Shown here: positions 1 through 6,384 of the stretch, in pieces | Numbering within the stretch: the first letter of the stretch is position 1 | Layout: each line of letters opens with the position of its first letter | Source of the DNA: Ktedonobacteraceae bacterium | GTDB taxonomy: Bacteria > Chloroflexota > Ktedonobacteria > Ktedonobacterales > Ktedonobacteraceae | Assembly (NCBI GenBank): GCA_017354095.1 | Contig: JAFMRP010000045.1 | Coordinates: 1 to 12,656 of the forward strand | Direction: 5' to 3' | Length of the DNA: 12,656 nt | Notes under the pieces: model-generated | Told to the model about the DNA's origin: nothing | Databases searched by the model: none | Seen by the model: only the letters and a program-made list of their open reading frames with translations | Translations under genes and position numbers: made by a program

Positions 1-17
1 AGGCATAATACAACCAT
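1..17 (-). CDS. start of a truncated gene downstream of murJ
   Basis: Only the first codons are present (ATG at 17-15, reading M-V-V-L-C before the window ends), so no function can be given. The case for a real start is the ribosome binding site: on the minus strand AAGGGAGG (complement of 23-30) lies five bases before the ATG. The gene runs in the same direction as murJ, 74 bases after its stop, and no hairpin is obvious between them, so co-transcription with murJ is plausible. A second ATG at 6-4 is too far from the ribosome binding site to be preferred. Confidence 0.5.
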
Positions 18-91
18 AAGTACCTCCCTTTCCACCCTTCTCCCCCTCTTTTACCAGAATTCTCCCTATATTGCAACTTCTCGTTTGGAGA

Positions 92-1900
92 TCAAAGCCA
101 CGCCAGGTGCAGACGCGCTAGAAGGCGCTGGACCGGAGCCAGTTCCCCACTATCCAGCAGTTTGAGGAAACGCGAGCATTTGAGATAGACAACAGCACCC
201 AGAAGAGAAAGCAGCACCAGCTTCACCAACACCGCAATAATACCTGCGAGATTCAAGGATTCATTACCATTCCTACCACTGGTTACCAGCAGCAGATCAA
301 GTGGGACCCGCGCCAGCATAATCACCAGACTCATCGCCAATGTCGCCAGCAGTACACGCTTTACAAAAGCCAGCAGTGCGCGTAGTTGCAGCCCACCGAT
401 ACGACGGTGCAGCAGCCAGAGCAGCACAGCCGCTTCCGCCAGGGTGGCCAGTGAGGTGGCAAAAGCAAGCGCACCCATACCCCAGGCTGCGCTCAACACG
501 TCACGGCTAAGCGTTAGATGCATCAACGAACCCCAGCCAATACCAACTAACCAGGCAACTGGCTTCACCAACAAGAGGCTCAACATAATCTTAAAAACAA
601 ACTGGCAGATGCTCACAGTCACCGGTAATCGGGTATTGCTCAGAGCATAAAAGCTGCGCGTTAGAATCTCTACTGCAGCCAGCCCGGCCAGCCCAACAGC
701 ATAGCAGATCAGCGGAATAGAGGTCAGTTCCGAATGCGTCAGAGTAAACGAGTCGTTGTGTTCATACAGCACCTGTACAATCGGCAAGCTGAGCACCATC
801 ATACCAACACTGATAGGAATGGAGATAAAAAGAATGTTGCGCAGTGCACCGGTAATAACCGCCCGCAGGCGCTCCATGTGCCCCTGTGCCACATACTCAG
901 TCATGGAGGGAAACAGAGCCGTGGCTACCCCCATCACCAGGCCCAGTGGAATGGTAACAATGCTAAACGCAAGGGTGTACTCGGTCTGAAATCCCGCAAA
1001 AGCCAGCAGTTGAATCAGATAAACATCCACCCATTGCGAAAAATTCAGCATGATGGCATTGAGTACACGCGGAACCATCATACGCACAATCTGCCCGATA
1101 CCCGGATGCTGCCAGTTCAACGTCCAATGATAGCGCATCCCCAGCCTGGGCAGCCCCGGCACCTGCACCACTACCATCAGCACGGCTGCAAGCACGACTC
1201 CCCACGAAGCACAATACATTGCGAACATATCATCACGCCGGTGCAGCAGTACCAGGACCAGCCCCGGCAACAGCCCGATCAGCATGCCCAACGGATAGAG
1301 AAGTTGCGCAAGAGCCGGCAACAAAAATTGCTTGCGCGCATAAAGTATCGCATTGACCACAACACCAACACCCATCACCATCGCCTGTAAAAACATGATG
1401 CGCATCAGATTGGCGATGCGTTCCAGCTGCGCCGGATCACGTACACTGGGGAAATAGAACGGGGTCAACTGTCGCGCGAACACCATAGAACACAGGCCCA
1501 GCAAGACCAAAATCAGACCAGAGAGATTGAGCGCAACACTCGCCAATCGCCAGGCCTGCCCCTCGTCCTGCTTTTTCAAGACATAGTGATTGAAAACAGG
1601 AATAAAGGCCGACGCCAGCGCCCCACCCGCTACGATATTATAGACGAGATTCGGCACCTGAAAAGCCAGGGTATAGGCATCAGAAATATCTCCTGGGGGA
1701 ATAACTGCGGTGAATACCGAGCCGCGTAGCAAACCAAGAAAACGGGCGATAAAAACGGCTGCCGTGGTAATAAGGGCCGCCTGGCCAATACTCACACGGC
1801 GTGCAGGCTGAACTTCCTCAGCAGCTAACTCTCGCGCTTTCTCAACCTTCAATGCGCCATCCACCTCCAAAGGGAGTTCCTGCTGCTGATCTTTTTCCAT
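92..1900 (-). CDS. murJ: MurJ/MviN-family lipid II flippase homologue
   Basis: Polytopic membrane protein of the MurJ/MviN family, whose characterised members flip the peptidoglycan precursor lipid II across the cytoplasmic membrane. From the ATG at 1900 it has 602 residues, longer than the usual 500-530. A hydrophilic N-terminus of about 35 residues precedes a long series of hydrophobic helices. The family signature is clear: R53 and R59 in ARFLGLLRG, D74 in SDAYTLAF, then PNLVYNIVAGGALASAFIPVF-like sequence, matching E. coli R18, R24 and D39. By eye, E. coli R52 is replaced by N88. The helix-8 region (YTLAFSIVTIPLGLVMGVA) lacks the R270 equivalent, so transport chemistry may differ. A TTG at 1936 would add 12 residues; neither start has a strong ribosome binding site. 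I prefer the ATG. The family call is secure, but lipid II as the substrate is inference. Confidence 0.9.
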   Translation of the reverse strand: MEKDQQQELPLEVDGALKVEKARELAAEEVQPARRVSIGQAALITTAAVFIARFLGLLRGSVFTAVIPPGDISDAYTLAFQVPNLVYNIVAGGALASAFIPVFNHYVLKKQDEGQAWRLASVALNLSGLILVLLGLCSMVFARQLTPFYFPSVRDPAQLERIANLMRIMFLQAMVMGVGVVVNAILYARKQFLLPALAQLLYPLGMLIGLLPGLVLVLLHRRDDMFAMYCASWGVVLAAVLMVVVQVPGLPRLGMRYHWTLNWQHPGIGQIVRMMVPRVLNAIMLNFSQWVDVYLIQLLAFAGFQTEYTLAFSIVTIPLGLVMGVATALFPSMTEYVAQGHMERLRAVITGALRNILFISIPISVGMMVLSLPIVQVLYEHNDSFTLTHSELTSIPLICYAVGLAGLAAVEILTRSFYALSNTRLPVTVSICQFVFKIMLSLLLVKPVAWLVGIGWGSLMHLTLSRDVLSAAWGMGALAFATSLATLAEAAVLLWLLHRRIGGLQLRALLAFVKRVLLATLAMSLVIMLARVPLDLLLVTSGRNGNESLNLAGIIAVLVKLVLLSLLGAVVYLKCSRFLKLLDSGELAPVQRLLARLHLAWL

Positions 1901-1955
1901 ACTTGCCTGAAAACCTGCCTTATAAAGATCGACCAACGTGTGAGCCGGCTCTACT

Positions 1956-1984
1956 ACTAACTATAACTGTTCCCACTAACTATA
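1956..1984. repeat. 10-bp direct repeat in the murJ upstream region
   Basis: ACTAACTATA occurs at 1956-1965 and again, identically, at 1975-1984, 19 bases apart. Read on the minus strand each copy contains TATAGT, a plausible -10 hexamer for murJ, though I see no matching -35. The gap 1901-2156 otherwise holds the divergent control regions of murJ and the desaturase. It also has a weak 5-bp hairpin (TCGCT 2088-2092 / AGCGA 2101-2105) and no further gene. The repeat could be chance in AT-rich DNA, tandem -10 elements or a regulator site. Confidence 0.35.
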
Positions 1985-2146
1985 TCGGTTACATATGGAG
2001 AAACATCACACTCCCCCCAGAAGACCACAATAACCGGCAAAAAAATCGATGAAACAAAGCATGTGTATTTGCTCTCCTATCATTACATCGCTCAATCGTT
2101 AGCGAACTTTAAAGCATCACTGCATCAGCCGGGATGCGATGATATT

Positions 2147-2152
2147 GGAGGT
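2147..2152 (+). promoter_or_regulatory. ribosome binding site deciding the desaturase start
   Basis: GGAGGT lies four bases before an in-frame TTG at 2157. The upstream in-frame ATG at 2139 has no comparable site and would place this motif inside the coding region. This favours the TTG start. Confidence 0.55.
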
Positions 2153-2156
2153 CTCT

Positions 2157-3038
<882 letters not shown>

Positions 3039-3053
3039 ACCGTCAGCACTACT

Positions 3054-3079
3054 GGAGGCCGGGATCAAACCTGGCCTCC
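3054..3079 (+). terminator. hairpin after the desaturase gene
   Basis: GGAGGCC (3054-3060) pairs with GGCCTCC (3073-3079). A G-U pair and two G-C pairs extend the stem to about 10 bp around an ATCAAA loop. It lies 16 bases after the stop codon. There is no T-run behind it, so it may be a Rho-assisted stop or a 3'-end stabilising hairpin. Confidence 0.5.
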
Positions 3080-3128
3080 CGTGATGATCCCCATAACCAG
3101 GCTTTCTGACAAGAGCGGTCCCCCTCAT

Positions 3129-3157
3129 TTGACACAATTTGCCACAGTCGATACAAT
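3129..3157 (+). promoter_or_regulatory. sigma-70-type promoter for manC
   Basis: A perfect -35 TTGACA (3129-3134) is separated by exactly 17 bases from TACAAT (3152-3157), one change from the consensus -10. Transcription would begin near 3163-3165, giving manC an untranslated leader of about 170 bases. Confidence 0.75.
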
Positions 3158-3202
3158 CGCGTTAGTGAATCCCTATTCAGCATTACTCTTCCATGACAAC
3201 AA

Positions 3203-3230
3203 TGCCATGAGAGCTCTGGCAATATTTTTT
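3203..3230 (+). terminator. terminator-like hairpin inside the manC leader (possible attenuator)
   Basis: TGCCA (3203-3207) pairs with TGGCA (3217-3221). With a bulged T the stem continues GA/TC around a GAGC loop. It is followed by ATATTTTTT (3222-3230). The hairpin lies about 40-60 bases downstream of the predicted start of the manC transcript and before the coding region, so it could stop or attenuate transcription. A tiny ORF (ATG 3193, stop TGA 3208-3210) ends inside its left arm but has no ribosome binding site. The short stem makes this uncertain. The rest of the leader (3231-3336) shows no gene. Confidence 0.4.
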
Positions 3231-3336
3231 ACCTATCCGCACTCAGTATAGAAGTTGCGCAGCCAAAGCGGCTCCCACTACGTCTTAAGTAAAAAAGAGA
3301 GATAAACGCAAGCTATCAGGAGGCGTATTTTTAATT

Positions 3337-4401
3337 ATGAAGCATCTGCACGCTGTAATTCTAGCTGGTGGCAGTGGTACACGGCTCTGGCCACTGAGCA
3401 CGCCAAGCTTCCCCAAACAATTTCTGCCACTTCCCAGCGGTAACAGCATGATTCAGGAGGCGCTGGAGCGAGTCGCCCCACTGACCGAGGCGGGACGAAG
3501 CTGGGTAATTACGGGGCGCAATATGGCGGATCTGGTAGAAGAGCACCTTCCCAGCATCCCTGGCGACCATATTTTACGCGAACCGATGGGTCGTAACAGC
3601 GCGGCTGCGATCGCCTGGAGCGCCGCGACCATCGTACGCCAGGATCCGGAAGCGGTGATGGCGATCTTCAGCTCAGACCATGCCATTGAAGACATCGAGA
3701 CTTTTCGCAAAGCGCTGCACCTGGCCTATGAGCAGGCGGAAAAGGGTCATCTCGTCACCATCGGCATTACCCCAAACAGACCAGAAACCGGCTATGGCTA
3801 CATTCAATTCGCCAATAAGGTGGGCGAAGGACATGAACATGAGGCATTCCGTGCCGAGCGCTTCGTTGAAAAGCCAGACCTGCCCACAGCACAGCACTAC
3901 TTGGAAGATGGGCACTATGTCTGGAACAGTGGTATTTTCATCTGGAAGGCCAGTTCCATCCTGGCGGAGATGCGCGAACATCTCCCCGACACCGCCCACA
4001 AAGTCGAACGCATCGCCACCGCGATGAGCAGCGAGCAAGGGCAAAGTCTGCTTGACGAACTCTGGCCAACCCTACAATCTATCTCGATCGATTACGCCAT
4101 CCTGGAAAAATCCCCCAATATTGTGGTAATTCCAGCCCAGATCGGCTGGAACGACGTGGGCAACTGGGAGCAATATGGCTCGCTCTTCCCGGCTGATGAT
4201 CAGGGCGTGAGAGCTGTAGGCGAGCACTCCGGCTACGGCACACAGAATGTGGTGATCTACAACAACACATCCCGACGAGTCTTCACGATTGGCGTCGAGG
4301 ATATTATTGTGGTCGAAATGGACGATATGACGGTGATTTGCCACAAAGATCACGTGCAACGTGTGCGGGAAGTAGCCGAACAGCAGCAGAAAAAGAAGTA
4401 G
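3337..4401 (+). CDS. manC: mannose-1-phosphate guanylyltransferase
   Basis: Makes GDP-mannose from mannose 1-phosphate and GTP in the cytoplasm, the donor for mannose- and fucose-containing glycans. The 354 residues form the nucleotidyltransferase domain alone, without the phosphomannose isomerase domain found in the bifunctional ~470-residue enzymes. Motifs in order: GGSGTRLWP (11-19), the nucleotide-binding loop, with K27 following; PMGRNSAAAI (83-92); SSDH (112-115); NRPETGYGYI (147-156); FVEKPD (176-181), which carries the sugar-phosphate binding lysine; WNSGIF (196-201); and WNDVGNW (271-277). The C-terminus has the expected short beta-helix-like tail and a charged end. AGGAGG at 3318-3323 is 13 bases before the ATG, a long spacing, yet no better start exists. 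It has its own promoter and converges with the nitric oxide synthase gene. The call is firm. Which glycan it serves is unknown, though the glycosyltransferase at 8197 is a possible user. Confidence 0.95.
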   Translation: MKHLHAVILAGGSGTRLWPLSTPSFPKQFLPLPSGNSMIQEALERVAPLTEAGRSWVITGRNMADLVEEHLPSIPGDHILREPMGRNSAAAIAWSAATIVRQDPEAVMAIFSSDHAIEDIETFRKALHLAYEQAEKGHLVTIGITPNRPETGYGYIQFANKVGEGHEHEAFRAERFVEKPDLPTAQHYLEDGHYVWNSGIFIWKASSILAEMREHLPDTAHKVERIATAMSSEQGQSLLDELWPTLQSISIDYAILEKSPNIVVIPAQIGWNDVGNWEQYGSLFPADDQGVRAVGEHSGYGTQNVVIYNNTSRRVFTIGVEDIIVVEMDDMTVICHKDHVQRVREVAEQQQKKK

Positions 4402-4403
4402 CG

Positions 4404-4422
4404 AGGGGACCAGAGGCCCCCT
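4404..4422. terminator. shared hairpin between convergent manC and nos
   Basis: AGGGG (4404-4408) pairs with CCCCT (4418-4422). After an A/C mismatch, CC (4410-4411) pairs with GG (4415-4416) around AGA. It sits in the 24 bases between the two stop codons. The plus-strand side lacks a T-run, while the minus-strand side runs into T-rich sequence (complement of 4390-4396). It could end both transcripts. Confidence 0.5.
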
Positions 4423-4425
4423 GAC

Positions 4426-5616
4426 TTAGAGATTTCCGTTTGATGAACCATGAACTACAAGACTGCCACCCAGGCGTGTGAGATGGGAAACGCGCCAGGG
4501 TTGCTCCTGATAATAGTAGTTAGGGCTGAGAATCTTGTTTTTGTAGGACTTATGGAAGACAGGGGTGGTTGAGCCTGACATAGGCGGGACCACCCAGCTC
4601 CAGTTCGCCATTGGGCAACGTCCATCCCGCTTCTCGCGCTCCTCAAAGAGCTGGAACTGACGCGAGGCGGTATGATGATCCACCATACTCACCCCATGTT
4701 GGGTAAATGAATGCAACACGGCAATGTTTAACTCCACCAGGGCGCGATCTTTCCAGAGCGTTCGGTCAGCGCGCACGCTCAACCCCAATCGCCTGGCAAT
4801 TATGGGCAGCAGATTATAGCGCTGGACATCGGCCAGGTTGCGCGCGCCTATCTCGGTTCCCATGTACCAGCCATTAAAGGGTGCGGCGGTATAAGAGATA
4901 CCGCCAATCTCCAGGCGCATGTTGGCGATAACCGGCAGAGCGTGCCATTTAATACCCAGGTCGGCAAACCAGGGATACTCCGGGTGAGTGATCGGCACTT
5001 CCATAACGACTTCACGCGGGAGCTCAAATAATTTAGGTGGCTGACCAGGCACCTGGATGACCAGGGGAAGGATGTCAAAGGGCGTACCTTCACCTCCCTG
5101 CCAGCCCATCTCACATAGAACCCTGGTCAGTTCAACATGAAGAGGATCACCAATCACGGAACCGTCAGTCTGGCGGTAGCCAGCATAGCGAATGAGCTGC
5201 GGATTCCAGATACGAATTCCGGGTTGCCCCGGCTGCTGGGGCGCAAATACGCTGATCATCGAGCGTATCTTGCCGCTGTTTGTGGCAAGACGAATATGCT
5301 CAACAAGCGCATCAAAGATATCTTCCGCACTAGAGAGATGACGCAAATCACGAACGATCAAAGAATGCCAGTGGAGTCGACCAATACAACGAGTACTGTT
5401 CCGCCACGCCACCTTCGCCCCGTAAGCCAGTTCATCATACGTGTGCCAGTAACTACCAGTTCGAGCAATCGCTCCGCGTATCACTCTCAATCGTAATGAA
5501 AGCGGCGCCAGCAAATTACACTCCTGCGAGAAAAGGCGCATATAATCTTCAGCCTTTTCATACACGTCATGCTCAAAACGCTGTCTCAAACCTGTTAACC
5601 GCGCCACGATTTCCAT
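4426..5616 (-). CDS. nos: nitric oxide synthase oxygenase (bacterial type)
   Basis: Haem enzyme oxidising L-arginine to citrulline and nitric oxide, as in Bacillus and Deinococcus. Only the oxygenase domain is present. The flavin reductase domain of animal enzymes is absent and no reductase gene is nearby, so electrons must come from unlinked donors. Numbering from the ATG at 5616 (396 residues): the haem-thiolate Cys77 sits in WRNSTRCIGRLHW, the arginine-binding Glu255 in FNGWYMGTEIGARN, then DHHTAS (313-318). The pterin and dimer-face region is CPMANWSWVVPPMSG (334-348), and PNYYYQ ends the domain. About 25 residues beyond PNYYYQ plus a longer N-terminus exceed the ~360 residues of Bacillus enzymes. 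An upstream ATG (5640) would add eight codons, but AAGGAG at 5626-5631 lies nine bases before 5616. It is convergent with manC, with AT-rich DNA upstream. Confidence 0.95.
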   Translation of the reverse strand: MEIVARLTGLRQRFEHDVYEKAEDYMRLFSQECNLLAPLSLRLRVIRGAIARTGSYWHTYDELAYGAKVAWRNSTRCIGRLHWHSLIVRDLRHLSSAEDIFDALVEHIRLATNSGKIRSMISVFAPQQPGQPGIRIWNPQLIRYAGYRQTDGSVIGDPLHVELTRVLCEMGWQGGEGTPFDILPLVIQVPGQPPKLFELPREVVMEVPITHPEYPWFADLGIKWHALPVIANMRLEIGGISYTAAPFNGWYMGTEIGARNLADVQRYNLLPIIARRLGLSVRADRTLWKDRALVELNIAVLHSFTQHGVSMVDHHTASRQFQLFEEREKRDGRCPMANWSWVVPPMSGSTTPVFHKSYKNKILSPNYYYQEQPWRVSHLTRLGGSLVVHGSSNGNL

Positions 5617-5625
5617 CGATCCCCA

Positions 5626-5631
5626 CTCCTT
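5626..5631 (-). promoter_or_regulatory. ribosome binding site deciding the nos start
   Basis: On the minus strand AAGGAG ends nine bases before the ATG at 5616. The upstream ATG at 5640 would put this site inside the coding region and has none of its own. Confidence 0.65.
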
Positions 5632-5782
5632 ACTTACCATAAAACATCATCTTTTGAAACTACCAAAACGTACCACATCAAATATATTAACTTAAAATAG
5701 CGTAATCTGTACATTAAATTAGCATAAATTCCTGAAGTTTTCCGGTATTATGTAAAGTCATTATATATTTTTTATATCCTTC

Positions 5783-5805
5783 CTGCTCGATTGCTATCGT
5801 AGCAG
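5783..5805. repeat. bulged inverted repeat between nos and the zinc-ribbon gene terminator
   Basis: CTGCTCGAT (5783-5791) pairs with ATCG (5796-5799) plus AGCAG (5801-5805), with one unpaired T at 5800 and a TGCT loop. That is nine base pairs in otherwise AT-rich DNA, about 170 bases upstream of the nos start. It could be an operator, part of the nos leader, or the end of a short plus-strand transcript, since TTATGTTTT follows on the plus strand. Confidence 0.4.
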
Positions 5806-5840
5806 TTATGTTTTCTCTGTAATGTGATGAATACAAATAC

Positions 5841-5871
5841 AACAAAAACCAGCGTAAGGCTTGCGCTGGTT
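5841..5871 (-). terminator. Rho-independent terminator of the zinc-ribbon gene
   Basis: On the minus strand AACCAGCG and CGCTGGTT (complements of 5864-5871 and 5847-5854) form a perfect 8-bp stem. It is followed directly by TTTGTTGTA, with five T in a row counting the end of the stem. It lies about 30 bases after the stop of the 61-residue gene and isolates it from nos. Confidence 0.85.
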
Positions 5872-5903
5872 GAGTTGGGAGGGGGCTTACTAAACATGAG
5901 GCG

Positions 5904-6089
5904 CTACGACTGATTGAAGCGAGTGATGTTCTTATGTTTACAACTCGGACACTCCCATTGAGCCTGAACGGCGCTACGAGCAGCCTCACTGCTGCGCGCG
6001 TGTATAACATATTGTTGACCGCACTGCTCACAACTGGCCTCAAGACGAATCTCCTGGGGCTCAGGATAACGACGCGAGTGGTGCCGCAT
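5904..6089 (-). CDS. small zinc-ribbon protein of unknown function
   Basis: A 61-residue hydrophilic protein with two CxxC knuckles: C20-EQ-C23 and C47-PS-C50, 23 residues apart, the layout of a zinc ribbon. The N-terminus is basic (MRHHSRR) and a short Ala/Arg-rich helical stretch (about 31-45) separates the knuckles. There are no membrane segments. I do not recognise the family; nucleic-acid or protein binding is the usual role of such ribbons, but that is inference. The start is well supported: AAGGAGG (complement of 6097-6103) lies seven bases before the ATG, and a TTG two codons upstream overlaps the spacer. It has its own extended -10 promoter (6154-6162) and its own terminator (5841-5871), so it is a single-gene unit divergent from the gamma-glutamyltransferase gene. 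No frameshift or damage is visible. Confidence 0.8.
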   Translation of the reverse strand: MRHHSRRYPEPQEIRLEASCEQCGQQYVIHARSSEAARSAVQAQWECPSCKHKNITRFNQS

Positions 6090-6153
6090 AACCAAACCTC
6101 CTTTGCACGGCTAAAAGATCAACAATTACGAATCTCATTGGAGCCGCATACGA

Positions 6154-6162
6154 AGTATACCA
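6154..6162 (-). promoter_or_regulatory. extended -10 promoter for the zinc-ribbon gene
   Basis: On the minus strand the sequence reads TGGTATACT: the TGn extension followed by TATACT, one change from TATAAT. No clear -35 is seen, as is usual for extended -10 promoters. The transcript would start near 6147, about 57 bases before the ATG. Confidence 0.6.
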
Positions 6163-6270
6163 TGAAATATAGTCCAGGCTGTTATAGTACCGCTATTACA
6201 AATTTTACAGAGATGTATTTTCCCATCTGAGCAACGATACCTAGGTAAGTTCAGGCTCGACAAGCGCAGA

Positions 6271-6328
6271 ATGCCGGTAAAAGCAGCCTGGCAGGCTGCT
6301 TCAAACGCATAGCCATAGTCTCCGGCAT
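6271..6328. repeat. nested inverted repeats upstream of the gamma-glutamyltransferase promoter
   Basis: The inner repeat is AAGCAGCCT (6281-6289) and AGGCTGCTT (6293-6301), a perfect 9-bp match around GGC. The outer arms are ATGCCGG (6271-6277) and CCGGCAT (6322-6328), a perfect 7-bp match. The outer right arm ends four bases before the -10 hexamer at 6333. There is no T-run, so this is more like an operator or DNA structure than a terminator. Confidence 0.55.
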
Positions 6329-6329
6329 A

Positions 6330-6338
6330 TGCTATAAT
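6330..6338 (+). promoter_or_regulatory. extended -10 promoter for gamma-glutamyltransferase
   Basis: TG-C-TATAAT: a consensus -10 hexamer (6333-6338) with the TGn extension at 6330-6332. No good -35 is seen 17 bases upstream. Transcription would begin near 6345, leaving about 40 bases of leader. Confidence 0.7.
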
Positions 6339-6384
6339 TACGTACAGAAATGTCGGCACCTTGTAGAATTGGAGTCTCCTAGCT

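Larger units (their letters stand above)
5617..5840. other. AT-rich non-coding region upstream of nos
   Basis: This stretch is clearly more AT-rich than the genes around it, and no ORF in it has a ribosome binding site except the nos start itself. It must hold the nos promoter, read leftward, but many A/T hexamers compete and none has a convincing partner. The best weak candidate on the minus strand is TGTACA with TAATAT 18 bases on (complement of about 5685-5714). A separate imperfect palindrome lies at 5783-5805. Confidence 0.4.

Noticed and set aside
734..1390. 218-codon plus-strand frame inside murJ
   Set aside because: His/Gln/Asn-rich composition typical of antisense to a hydrophobic membrane protein, no ribosome binding site, and it overlaps a certain gene.
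3193..3210. Five-codon leader peptide in the manC leader
   Set aside because: No ribosome binding site and no run of a regulatory amino acid; mentioned only in connection with the hairpin it enters.
5714..6043. 109-codon minus-strand frame overlapping the zinc-ribbon gene
   Set aside because: It reads through the Rho-independent terminator at 5841-5871, has no ribosome binding site, and the overlapping frame has the CxxC motifs and the good start.
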